Shown piece by piece: positions 16,107 through 26,200 of a stretch of 40,788 nucleotides of DNA (positions are counted from its first letter, which is position 1; every line of letters begins with the position of its first letter). The DNA lies in NCBI GenBank assembly GCA_029561555.1, contig JAKQXH010000022.1:1-40788 (forward strand). Direction: 5' to 3'. Below the pieces are notes generated by a model. It was not told where the DNA came from and did not search any database. It was given only the letters and a program-made list of their open reading frames with translations. Origin of the DNA: Candidatus Omnitrophota bacterium. GTDB taxonomy: Bacteria; Omnitrophota; Omnitrophia; Omnitrophales; Omnitrophaceae. The position numbers and the translations under genes were made by a program.

Positions 16107-17252
16107 ATGTTTAAACGGCTTTTGACTCGTCAAATCAAAGAAAAGCTTTCCCGTTTCCCGGCCGTAGCTTTGTTGGGGCCGCGTCAGTCCGGGAAGACTA
16201 CGTTGGCGAAAACACTCTCCTCCACTTATTTTGACCTTGAACAGCAGACTGACCAATTAAAGCTTGATCTCCAATGGGATAATCTGGTGCAGGGGACTGA
16301 TTTGACCGTTTTAGATGAAGCACAAGTGATGCCTGGTATTTTTCCGAAGATCCGGGGAGCTGTTGACCAGAACAGGAAAAGGAGCGGCCGATTTCTTCTT
16401 CTAGGCTCAGTTTCTCCGGCGCTGATGAGAAATGTGTCGGAGTCTTTAGCCGGTCGGCTGGCAATCTGTGAACTCCAGCCATTCATTCTTTCTGAGATAG
16501 GGAAAAAACGGACAGGAGATGAATTGTGGCTTAGGGGAGGATTCCCGGACGGGGGGATTCTGAAAAAGAAAGATTACCCGGATTGGGAAAATGACTATTT
16601 AACTCTTCTTGCGGAAAGAGATCTGCCGGCATGGGGGCTTCCCGCTAAGCCTCAAATGACCAAGAGGTTTTTTAAAATGCTAGCGGCTTATCACGGACAG
16701 ATTTGGAATGCGTCTACGGTCAGCGGAAGTTTGGGCCTGAGTTATCATACGGTAAACCATTATTTGGAATATCTTCAGAACGCTTATTTAGTCTTACTAT
16801 TGCCTCCTTATCATGCGAATATCCGGAAGAGGCTTATCAAAAGTCCTAAAATTTTTTGGCGTGATAGCGGTCTTTTACATGCACTTTTAAATATTCCGGA
16901 CCGGGAAACCTTATTATCGCAACCTTGGGTGGGCGCTAGTTGGGAAGGGTGGTGCATTAACCAAATTTTGGGGGCACTGAAGACTGTCGGTGAAAATTAT
17001 GATGCCTATTTTTTCAGGAGCAGTGACGGTTATGAAATTGATCTCGTGTTGAAATTCTCAAAGGGGCTTTGGGCTTTTGAATTCAAGCTAACGGGCTCAC
17101 CGACCCTTGAAGATGTCAAACGGTTGAATGTTGCGGCGGATCTTATCCGTGCCGATCAGCGTATTCTTATTACCAGGACTTCTTACCCCGAAGCTGGCGC
17201 CAAATTTCTTTCTACGAATATTCGAGGCGGATTGAAACGCCTTTTGTCGTAA
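16107..17252 (+). CDS. AAA-family ATPase with DUF4143 domain
   Basis: 381 residues. The N-terminal AAA_14-type ATPase has a Walker A loop GPRQSGKTT (24-32) and Walker B TVLDEAQ (67-73). The conserved GSVSPALM...SLAGR stretch follows at about 110-135. A winged-helix region (SLGLSYHTVNHYLEYLQNAY) and a C-terminal DUF4143 part come next. The latter has DGYEIDLVL and WAFEFK, the spacing of a PD-(D/E)xK-like fold. The family is widespread, often transferred, and its function is unsettled. Codon use is more A+T-rich than in the neighbours and it has a private promoter and a repeat behind it, which suggests horizontal acquisition. Confidence 0.85.
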   Translation: MFKRLLTRQIKEKLSRFPAVALLGPRQSGKTTLAKTLSSTYFDLEQQTDQLKLDLQWDNLVQGTDLTVLDEAQVMPGIFPKIRGAVDQNRKRSGRFLLLGSVSPALMRNVSESLAGRLAICELQPFILSEIGKKRTGDELWLRGGFPDGGILKKKDYPDWENDYLTLLAERDLPAWGLPAKPQMTKRFFKMLAAYHGQIWNASTVSGSLGLSYHTVNHYLEYLQNAYLVLLLPPYHANIRKRLIKSPKIFWRDSGLLHALLNIPDRETLLSQPWVGASWEGWCINQILGALKTVGENYDAYFFRSSDGYEIDLVLKFSKGLWAFEFKLTGSPTLEDVKRLNVAADLIRADQRILITRTSYPEAGAKFLSTNIRGGLKRLLS

Positions 17253-17285
17253 AACAGGGGACACGCCTAGGTGTGTCCCCGGTTT
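17252..17285 (+). repeat. REP-like palindrome after the ATPase gene
   Basis: AAAC-A-GGGGACAC, the centre GCCTAG, then GTGTGTCCCC-G-GTTT forms a long imperfect palindrome overlapping the last base of the ATPase stop codon. No T-run follows, so an intrinsic terminator is unlikely. GGGGACAC/GTGTCCCC palindromes of this type occur as dispersed REP elements mobilised by TnpA-REP transposases. No such transposase lies in this window, so the class is an inference. Confidence 0.45.
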
Positions 17286-17347
17286 GCTAATTAAATTAGA
17301 CAAAACTCTATCCTGACGAGAAATTAGCGTTTTTCCTTCCATCTTTC

Positions 17348-17394
17348 ATTGCCTCACATAATGCGCGGTTTTACGATGCGTGCTGTGAGGCAAT
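17348..17394 (+). promoter_or_regulatory. Inverted repeat covering the ribosome site of the OpgH-like gene
   Basis: ATTGCCTCACA (17348-17358) and TGTGAGGCAAT (17384-17394) are perfectly complementary over 11 bp. Extra GCGC/GCGT pairing lies inside the 25-nt loop. The right arm contains GAGG, the only credible ribosome site for the ATG at 17396, and ends 1 nt before that ATG. In RNA the hairpin would hide the ribosome site. In DNA it could equally be an operator. Confidence 0.5.
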
Positions 17395-17395
17395 C

Positions 17396-18895
17396 ATGAA
17401 AAAACATCTCTCCGAATATTTTCTTGCGGTTGTCGTCGTTTTACAGGCAGCCCAGATTTTCCTGGTGGCCCGGGAATTAAATTTTGACGCGGGCCTTTAC
17501 GCGCTTGTCTGGCTCGCCGGCTTCGGCTTTTTTTCTTTCAATACGAGCTTCCTTTTTTGGGAGACGGTTTTCTTTCTTATTCTTCGGAATCGCATTTTCC
17601 CGTCAGCCGAAAAAACCGATGCCCGGACGGCGGTGCTTTGGTGCCTCAAAAATGAAAAGGACGGGATTTGCGAACGGGTCGCATACGCGGTCTCGGGAAA
17701 CCGGCACCGGGATATTGATTTCTGGATTTTGAGCGATTCCGACGAAATTCTTGAAGGTTCCGAGAGGGAAATTTTCTCGGGCGTAAGTTCTCGGACCGGA
17801 GTACCTATTTATTACCGGCGGCGGGAAAAACGGATTGAAAGAAAACAGGGAAATATCAAGGAATGGCTTCTTGAGCATCACACGGACTACCGTTACTTTT
17901 TTGTCTGTGATGCCGATTCGATTATCCCGCCGGGAGCGGTCCGGTGTTTAATTGAAATGGCCGAGCATCCGCGGAATAAAGACATTGCTATTTTTCAGGC
18001 TTCGATTGATATCGCGCACGCCAAAACTTTGTTTGCCCGTCTCCAGGCCGTGGGGCAGGCTATCGCACAGCGGTTTTATTTTCCCGTCCAACAGCGTATT
18101 TTCGGGAAAGCGATTTGTTTCGGGCACAATTGCCTGATCCGAACCGGAGATTTTCTCCGGGTCCGGCTTCCCGAAGGGATATTGAGCCACGATATTTGGG
18201 AGACGGCGCTGCTGGACCGCCTTGGTAAAAGGACCGTGTTTTGCGAAGACGTCGTGACGTTTGACGAAGCGCCGCCGAATTATCTGGAATCAAGGCGGAG
18301 AGACAAGCGCTGGGCCAAGGGAACGCTTGGTGCATGGCCACTGCTCTTTCTTGAAGGGATCCCGATCGAGTCCCGTTTTTTTGTTTTTTATTCCATCTTT
18401 CTTTATCTCTGCCAGCCGTTTTTCCTTTTCTGGCTCCTAAGCGGATTTGTCCGGGAATTTTTCTTCTCAATGCCGTTGTTTGTTTCTTTCCGGTGTTCGG
18501 TCGGGGTTTTTATGTTTTCGATAGGGGTAGTTTTTCTGCATAAATTCGCGGCGGTTCGGAAAACCCGTGACATGTTTTCTGTCGCCGGAGAAATCGCGCT
18601 TTCGACTATTTTGTCGCTGAATAACGTTTTTTATCAAAGCCTTGATCTTTTTGGGCTTGTTTTCGAAAAAAGACTCGGCTGGAAACCGATGAAAAAAGAC
18701 CCTTTTCTGAAAATCAAATTTGCCGAATGCTTCCGGTCTTTATGGAGCGGTTCTTTGACGGGGGCCGCGCTTTTCTGCCTCGGATTGAAAGGAGCGCCGG
18801 GATGGTTTGTGCCGAGCGCGCCGTTTCTTTTGAGTTTTATCCTGGCGATTCCCTGCGTCTATCTTTCGGGGAAACGTTCAAAGGGGGGATTATGA
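17396..18895 (+). CDS. OpgH/MdoH-like membrane glucosyltransferase (GT2)
   Basis: 499 residues: two N-terminal transmembrane helices, a cytosolic GT2 domain (about 75-310) and three or more C-terminal helices. Motifs in order are DFWILSDSDE, YRRREKRIERKQGNI, VCDADS (metal-binding DxD), GHNCLIRT, ILSHD with ETALL, and RDKRWAKG (QxxRW type). This series matches OpgH, the synthase of osmoregulated periplasmic beta-glucan, better than cellulose synthase. It is much shorter than E. coli OpgH (about 850 aa), lacking the long N-terminal extension. It overlaps the adaptor gene by ATGA. The most likely substrate is UDP-glucose and the product a beta-glucan, but neither can be read directly. Confidence 0.82.
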   Translation: MKKHLSEYFLAVVVVLQAAQIFLVARELNFDAGLYALVWLAGFGFFSFNTSFLFWETVFFLILRNRIFPSAEKTDARTAVLWCLKNEKDGICERVAYAVSGNRHRDIDFWILSDSDEILEGSEREIFSGVSSRTGVPIYYRRREKRIERKQGNIKEWLLEHHTDYRYFFVCDADSIIPPGAVRCLIEMAEHPRNKDIAIFQASIDIAHAKTLFARLQAVGQAIAQRFYFPVQQRIFGKAICFGHNCLIRTGDFLRVRLPEGILSHDIWETALLDRLGKRTVFCEDVVTFDEAPPNYLESRRRDKRWAKGTLGAWPLLFLEGIPIESRFFVFYSIFLYLCQPFFLFWLLSGFVREFFFSMPLFVSFRCSVGVFMFSIGVVFLHKFAAVRKTRDMFSVAGEIALSTILSLNNVFYQSLDLFGLVFEKRLGWKPMKKDPFLKIKFAECFRSLWSGSLTGAALFCLGLKGAPGWFVPSAPFLLSFILAIPCVYLSGKRSKGGL

Positions 18896-19929
18896 GCCGG
18901 TTTGTTTTGGATGAGCGGGAGGAGAAAATTTTGATCCGGAAGGGCGAAGCTCCCGGAGGGAAGGATCGTTTGGATCTTTCGGAAGTTCTTGAAAACGCGC
19001 CGGAACTTTTCGAGGATCGCCGGCGGTATTTCAAAAAAGAAAAGGTTTTCGTGAGGTCTCTGCGTCTTATTTTTCTTCCGTTTATTTTTGGGGGGCTGGT
19101 TTTTATTCCGTATCCGTTGACCGTTTCAGGCCGTGCGGTGTTTGTGCCGGGCGAGAAAGTCGATGTCCGGGCACCGGTCTCCGGGACCGTTTCGGACGTT
19201 TTCGTGCGCGAAGCCGGGAAGGTCGAAAAAGGACAGGGGCTGCTCATGATTGAGAATGACCGGCTGGACTTTGAAAAAGAGCAAACCGTCTCGGAAATCT
19301 CCCTTAAGGAAAAAAAGCTTGAAGAAATCCGGCTGCGAAGCGCGTATCTGGAAGAATCGATTCGGGAGGATGAGAAACTGATTTCGAAGGGGTTCCTTTC
19401 CCCCGTGGCCTCGAGAAGAAAACGGATGGAATATGCGTTGATGCAGGAAGAACGGGAACGCGGACGGATGGACATCGATCGATGGAAGGCGCGCGTATTT
19501 TTCCTCGTGTCGGAAGCACGGAAAGGGAGTGTCCCGGCCCCGATTTCGGGCACGGTGATTTCGGATTCCGGGGCTTTCAGGGGGAATTTCGTCCGGGAAG
19601 GAGATTTTCTGCTGACACTTGCGAGCGCGGATTCCGTTCTTTCGTTTCCGGTGCGGCAGGAAGAATTGCGGTTCGTAAAACCGGGCGATGCGGCGCGTGT
19701 TCGGGTCCCCGGTTTTTTCGAGGAGGAACTTCACGGTGAAGTCGATTCGATCAAGCATTACGGCGAGAACGCGTCGCGGGGATGGCGCGATGAACGCATC
19801 GTGAAAGTCATGATCCGGCTTGATCCGGAATATTCCGCTTTGTTTAAAAACGGGACCGGCGCGCGGGTTTCAATCGATGCGGGATGGACGACGGTGGGCC
19901 GGAAAATAAAGGAGGTGATGGAATCATGA
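18892..19929 (+). CDS. HlyD-type periplasmic adaptor (membrane fusion protein)
   Basis: 345 residues. After a charged cytosolic N terminus there is one transmembrane helix (about 58-78, LIFLPFIFGGLVFIPYPL). A split lipoyl-type domain follows: VRAPVSGTVSDVFVREAG on one side and VPAPISGTVISDSG on the other. A short alpha-hairpin coiled coil lies between the halves, and a beta-barrel (VRQEELRFVKPGDAARVRV) comes after. Next to a GT2 synthase this resembles the Alg8/Alg44 arrangement, where the adaptor carries the polymer across the periplasm. No PilZ c-di-GMP motif is evident. The ATG at 18892 (ATGA overlap) was chosen over an in-frame ATG at 18727 inside the transferase gene. Confidence 0.85.
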   Translation: MSRFVLDEREEKILIRKGEAPGGKDRLDLSEVLENAPELFEDRRRYFKKEKVFVRSLRLIFLPFIFGGLVFIPYPLTVSGRAVFVPGEKVDVRAPVSGTVSDVFVREAGKVEKGQGLLMIENDRLDFEKEQTVSEISLKEKKLEEIRLRSAYLEESIREDEKLISKGFLSPVASRRKRMEYALMQEERERGRMDIDRWKARVFFLVSEARKGSVPAPISGTVISDSGAFRGNFVREGDFLLTLASADSVLSFPVRQEELRFVKPGDAARVRVPGFFEEELHGEVDSIKHYGENASRGWRDERIVKVMIRLDPEYSALFKNGTGARVSIDAGWTTVGRKIKEVMES

Positions 19930-20261
19930 AAAAGGCCGGGGTTTTTGTTCTCTTGATATTAATTTCCGGCGCGGCAAAAGCGCGCGCTCAAAGTTATGAA
20001 TTTCATCCGTCCGAATATCAGGTGGTATCGGTCCGGGAGGCCCGGCCGGACGGGACTTTGATCCTCCGGGGTGGCCATACCGTCAAGGTCCCGAGAGATG
20101 CTTTGGATTCCGGTGTACTCCGGCGTCAGAAAAATCTCCTGATTTTTTCCGAGGGAGGGGCCTTTCACGTGGATTCCGAGGGAAGCATCGTCGGATCCGT
20201 TCTGATCCTTCCGGAACCGGACAGTCAAAAAGATGTGAACGTTCCATTCGAAAGGAGGTGA
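19926..20261 (+). CDS. Small secreted protein of unknown function
   Basis: 111 residues. A clear signal peptide (MKKAGVFVLLILISGAAKARAQ) ends at ARA-Q near residue 22. The mature part of about 90 residues is rich in short beta-strand patterns (GTLILRGGHTVKVPRDAL, NLLIFSEGGAFHVDSEGS). I do not recognise a family. It starts in an ATGA overlap with the adaptor and its stop lies within the ribosome site of the giant gene. It is therefore translated with both and is probably a periplasmic accessory of the same system. Confidence 0.75.
   Translation: MKKAGVFVLLILISGAAKARAQSYEFHPSEYQVVSVREARPDGTLILRGGHTVKVPRDALDSGVLRRQKNLLIFSEGGAFHVDSEGSIVGSVLILPEPDSQKDVNVPFERR
20251..20261 (+). promoter_or_regulatory. 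Full-length Shine-Dalgarno sequence of the giant gene
   Basis: AAAGGAGGTGA, 11 bases complementary to the usual 3' end of 16S rRNA, ends 3 nt before the ATG at 20265. Its last three bases, TGA, are the stop codon of the preceding gene. It fixes the start of the giant protein and implies strong, coupled initiation. Confidence 0.8.
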
Positions 20262-20264
20262 GCC

Positions 20265-23200
20265 ATGCGTTGGATGAAGTCGAAGCGGTCTCAAAAAATC
20301 GTCGCCCTTGCCGTCGCGGTCATGTTTTTGTGGACGGAGCAACTATGGCCCGGGGAAGACTTCAACGTTTGCGAAAGCGGGGAGATCCAACCGGTCCGCG
20401 CGATAGGCGGTGCGGAGGCTTTACCTGCCGGTCCGCGGCAGTTTTCGGATCCGGGATTGCCGGATACCGGAGAGTTTCTTAGGAACACTTTGAGCCTGGA
20501 ACCGGTCCCGCCGGAAGAGTCGGAGAGCAACCCGGAAAGCGTTCCCGAAATAACCGTTATTTCGGGCAATGTGGCGGAACAAGCGGAATACGATCTGAGT
20601 TATTTATTTGAAGGTGTTGAAAAGAGCAGGACCTACACGTTAGGAGAGGGGACTAATCGACTAGTCTTTTGCGAAGAAGATCTCCTTGGGAGCCGGCATG
20701 ATTATTTTTTTGATGTCACATTAAATACGGAAAGATTCTCCGGTATTCCAGCCCGGAACGAAGATCCGGCATCGGATTTGACGCTGATCACTTCGAATGA
20801 CGCGAATTTAAACTATGCCGGAGGCCGGCTTGTTTCAGTCGAGATGCCGGACGGAATCCGTCTCGAGAATCCGGAGTTCGATGAGGCGGGGGACCTGACG
20901 GGAGGGTGGGTCTCGGCGAAAGACGGAAGCCGCTATTTTTTCCTGGAAGGAGAGCTTGTCTTTCTCGAGGACCTGACGGGGACAAGGTTTTTTTACAAGG
21001 GCAATGGGGCTTTGGATTCGTTTCTGACTGCCGGAGGGGAATCCGGAGTTTTTTCTTATGAGAAAAATGAGGCCGGAGAAGTGACGGGGATTCTTTTGAC
21101 CCGGGGAGGGGATGTTTCTTCTTACGATTCCCACGGAAAAATCAGAGGTGTTTTTTACGGCGACGGGAGCCGGATTTTCTTTGAGGACGGGATTTTGTCG
21201 CGGGTTCAGGATCCCGCGAAGGGGGAGATTTTTTTTGATGTAGAAACTTCTCCGGAAGGATGGATTGCGGAATCCCGGAACCCTGCTCCGAATTTTCCCC
21301 GGAAACTTTTTTATGACCCGGTCCGCAATCTGATTCGCGCGATATTGGCCGACGGGACCGAAATTTTCTTTTCGGACGGGCGGATTGATTCCGTCGTGAA
21401 AACCGACGGGAGCACAACGGATTTCTCCTATCAGCGGAACGAATTCTCTTTTTTAGAAAAAGTGCAGGCAGCCAGGGCCGGTTATCGGATCGAATACGAT
21501 GCGAAAGGAGATTTTTCCGAATTGCTTGCCGGAATCGGAACGCTTTCTCAAGGGGAAGAGAGTTTGGCGGCCGAGATCCGCCTTCCGGACGGAGGAGTTT
21601 TAAAGGATTACCGGATTGAGGCGGGCGAGGTGACGGACGGTGTTTTGATCCGGGAAGACGGAACGTCGCTGCGGTATGTCGGCGGAGCAATTTCGCGTGT
21701 CGATTATCCCGACGGTTCTTTCCAGGAATTCGAGAGCGGGGAATTATCGCGGTGGAGAACGAATGACGGGCTTCTCTACCGCTATGAAACAGCATTTACG
21801 GAAAACGGCGGCGTCAAACGGGCCGTTCTCGAAAGTTTTGAATTCGGAGAAGGATGTTCGGCGCGTTTTGAGGACGGAATACTGGGTGAAGTGATTCTAA
21901 AGACGATTCCGGATCAACCGGAAAAGAACCGGGAAGTTTTCCGATGGATCGAAACCAAAAATGCCATACTGAAAAGCATTGTTTTAAATGAACAAAATGA
22001 GATTGTTGACGCGGACATTGAATTCAAGAACGGCTGGATCTATCGCATTCGCGGCGGCTCTGTCGAGGATTTTTCGGCGCCTTCGGGGGAGACGTATCGG
22101 GCGGGGCACGATACGGAGCCGGCCGAAGATCTTAAAAACGAATGGGCGGAAACACTGAGTCCGGATGAGATCGATCTCAAAAATAACTGGATCGAAAAAA
22201 ACATTTCTTTTTTCGATGAGGGGATCGGAATTGATGAAGAGACCGGTTTTCCGTTGGACTTTGTTTCTTTCGATACGGAAACCCCCGAGCGCGGATTTTT
22301 CACTCAGCCGACGGCGATCGGTTTTTATCTTCAAATCCTGGGGCTGGCGGTTTCTTCGGAAAACGGATTGGGCGGGTTGAACCGGGAAGAGGCTTTAACC
22401 CGTTCCGAGAAAGTCGTTCAAAACCTGGAACGCGTTCAGGAAGAAATCGGATACAAAGGACTTTTCCCTTTTATGGATTTGGATAAAGAGCCGGAGCCTG
22501 ATTCCGCGCCGCTTTTGGCCGTTCCCTGCGATGATGCGATCGGTTTCGGCGACAATGCCGGCTTGGCGCAGAGCCTGGCGGATTTTATCGGTTCGCTGAA
22601 AAGCGAAAATCTTTTCAACCCGGAAGACCGGCCCAGGCTCGACCGGTTGATTGCCCGTTCAGACGGTATTCTTGAGCGAATGGGGGAGGGGTTCAGGGAT
22701 TTTTATGATCCCCCTACGGGATTGGTCCGGGCGGTTTATCACACGGAGACGAAAACATTCGATCATTGGATCGACCGCTTGTTTCAGGAATTCCGGCCTT
22801 CGCTTGCGTTTGTTATCAGCCGTTTCGGACTTCCCGAAGAGGCGTGGGACCGGCTGGTCTTGGTTTCTAAATCGTCTTCTGTTTCGCCGGAACGGGATAT
22901 TGAGAATCTGGTCCCGTATGACGGGAGCGCCTTCCAAATGTTCTGGCCTCTTTTGCGTTCGGATGAGACAAAATTCGAAGAATTCGAAAAAGTCTTCCGA
23001 AATTTTCTGCTGACGACGGCCTATTTCTCGGCCCGCAACGGGCTCCCGGGATTTTTATCCGCCGGTTGGGTGCCGGGGCAGGACTACTCCGGAAAGATCG
23101 GCGTTTCATCCGCGGCGGAAACTTCCGATCCGCTGAATGAAAATGCGGCTTCTCTTTATGGGCTGGCTGCCGCGTACTCTTTGGCGCCTCATTTTGTGAT

Positions 23201-26200
23201 TGAATGGATCCGGGAGATTTTGGGCGAGATTCCCGGACTTTCCGGCCCGTACGGATTTTTTGATTCGGCGGATAGCGAGGGGACCATTGGAAGGAGATAT
23301 TACGCGACGCATCAGGCGGCGATCGTTCTCGCACTTTCCGGTACGGGGGCTTCGGGTTTCGAAAATTACCTTAAGGAGACCGGTCTCGAACAATCGTACG
23401 CTTCTTTGTACGAAAGATGGGAATTTAACCTGAAAGAAGCGGATCTCACGCTTCCGGAATCGCCCTTTGAAACGGCGGAAGAAAGTTCTGCCGCGGTTCC
23501 GGCCGTATCGGTCAATCAGGATGGACTCATTGATTTTGTTGATCATCCGTCGTTGGGGCGCGTGGATTTTCTCTATTACCGGAATTCATCCGGACAAATT
23601 CAGGATGTCCAAGTCGTTTTCACGGAAGGAGGAGTGCCCCGGCGGATGGATTTGGTCTCTTTCCTGCGGGATTCGCGTTCTTCGGAAATCCGGGATTTGA
23701 TTCTTCGGGAGCCGCTCAGGAATTTGCTGGATTGGCAGAAAGAGTCGGGGACTTTTTACACGCCCGGCGAGCATACCGCTTCGGCGACTTCCGTTTATGA
23801 CCCGGATATGGGGTATGTGCACGAACTTTCCTATCAACGGACGGGTGGTTCGCTTCCGGTGGGCGTTTACGCGAAAATGAATACCTGCGATTTGTCCGGT
23901 ACGGATTTCGTTTCGCTCCGTCTTCGGCGCGGAAAAGATTTTCCGGTCCCGTTGTCCGTGAAAATCGAGTTCAAGGGGTCCGGACAGTTTTTTGTCGTCC
24001 CCCTGACGGAAGAGTGGCAAACGGTGACGCTTCCGATCGCGCCGCACGGGGCAGCGGTGAATGAAATCGTCATTGCCGTGGAAGGGCCGGTTTCGATTCC
24101 CGAGGACGGCAAAATTTATTTCAGCGATCTCACGGCGGTCGAAATGAAACGGTTCGATTTTTCGGATTGGGAAAGCGAATTGGGTGAAACGGAAGAAACT
24201 CTGAATGCGTTGATTAAAACTTACCTGAAAGATTCTTCCGCCGGTCTTTCTTCGGACCGGATCCTGACCTCGCGATTTTCCGATATTGTTTTCGATTTAA
24301 ACGGGGAAGTCTGCGGCGCGATTGAGCGGGGATCTTCCGGGGATGAAAAGGTTTATGAAGACGGAAAACTCCGGAGTTGGACGACTACCGCAGGGACCCG
24401 GATTTTTTTCGGAGAAGACGGCTTTGCCCAAAAAGCCGTCTTGGCCGATGGGAGCGAAGTCTCTTTCTCGGTTGAACGGGATTTCTACGGGGCGGTTCAA
24501 AAGATCGTCGCGGCCCGGTTTGATGAAAAATGGATTTACGATTCCGCCGGGCATTTGCTGGGAAAGCAAAAAGACGGTTTCTTAGCCGAGTACGACGGAG
24601 GGGAAATCGATACGATCCGTACCGGGCAAGAAGTAATTCGCGCGATTGATTGGACGGAAGACGGGGAACTGAAAAGCGCGGAGATCGAACGTTCGGACGG
24701 ATCAACGGCGGTTATTCGAATGGGGGAGTTGGCGGAGGAAAGGCTTGAAAACGGAACGAGAGTTTTCTATCGGGACGGGCGGGTAACAGCGATTGAGAGT
24801 GCGGAGAACGGCCGGACGGATTTTCTTTACTCTTATGATGCCGCCGGCCGGATTGACCGCGTAACGGCCCGTTACGCGAAAGACGGGGTTTTGACGGAAG
24901 AAAGCATGATCCCTTATTTACTGGAAGAAGGACGGGCCGAAGAAGCCCGAATTCTCACGGGAGAAAATCTTGTCGATGTGTTTGACCGCGCGTACGACGT
25001 CGGGACTTTTTGCAACCGGAAGGATCCGGACGATTGGAACGGCGTCGCGGCGGAACTCGCGCCGTTTTATGACGAAAAGCGAGGCGACGGATACGCGTTG
25101 AGTTTTAACCCCGATCTTTTCGCCGATTGGATGGGACTGTATGTGAAGTTTTTCGGTATCGATCTTTCGGATTTCGATTGTGTCGGTATCGGACTGAAAA
25201 CCGCCGCGCCGGAGAACGCTTCTCCGGACGCGACATTGGAACTCAAGGGCGAGGGAGGCGGTTCGTTCAGGATTTCCGGAATTCCGCCGGACTGGACGGA
25301 TTATTTGATCCCTTTGGGTGAGAGAAAGGGCAGGCTTGATGAGGCGACTCTGCTCGCAGGCGACGGAGACCGCCTCTCAAGCTGGAATACTTTATTGATC
25401 GATTATCTCAGTTTCTTCAAATTGAAGGAAAACGTTCCCGGCGAGTGGAAAGACGACCTCGGTTTTTCCGCCGGAGATTTGAAGGTTTTTAAGATTTTTC
25501 TGGACGAAGAAGAGCCGGTCGCGTCTTCCGTTTGGAAAGGAAACCCTTTTCCGTGCGAAGAGTTTTCGGAAATCACGGAACAGATCTCCGAGATCGGTTA
25601 TGACGAAACGGGCTCCGCGTGTTTCTTCAGGCGGGTGAACGGCAGTGGGGGAATGATTGCTCCGGACGGAGAGATTCAATCGGTGATTTTTCGGGATTCA
25701 AGCCGTGTCGATTTCGAGAGCGGCGAAAAAGATCAGTGGAGCGGAGCGGTTTCCGGCGCGTCTTTAGGGGAAGATGCTTCTCTCTATGTGGATTATGAAT
25801 ACGGGAAGATCCGGGATGTCACCGCGGAAGACGGAGAGCGGTTTGAGTACGCTTACGAATTTGACGAGGACGGGGATGAGATCACCGTCGTGACGGACAC
25901 TTCGAACGGGGAGGTGAAGAAATTCCGGGACGAAAGGCTGATGTCCGTTTCGGACCCTTCCGGCCTTGAGACCCTGTATTTTTACGATGAAGCCGGTACC
26001 CTGAAAGGATCGGAAGTTTTCGTTAAGGGATGTCTGCAGGCGTCGAACCGTTATGAAGAATCGGAAGACCGTCTGCTGTTGATCGATGCCGTCGGGGCGA
26101 CCCGTTTTTACGACAAAGACGGACGGTTAATCGGCCATCGAACGCCCGACGGATTTTATTATGAACATCAATGGGGGACGGATGAAAGCGGGTCGGAATA

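Noticed and set aside
17257..17280. Intrinsic terminator of the ATPase gene
   Set aside because: The stem is strong, but no T-run follows; a REP-like element explains it better.
18727..18891. Upstream in-frame extension of the adaptor protein
   Set aside because: It would overlap the transferase gene by 169 bp; the ATGA overlap at 18892 gives a normal start.
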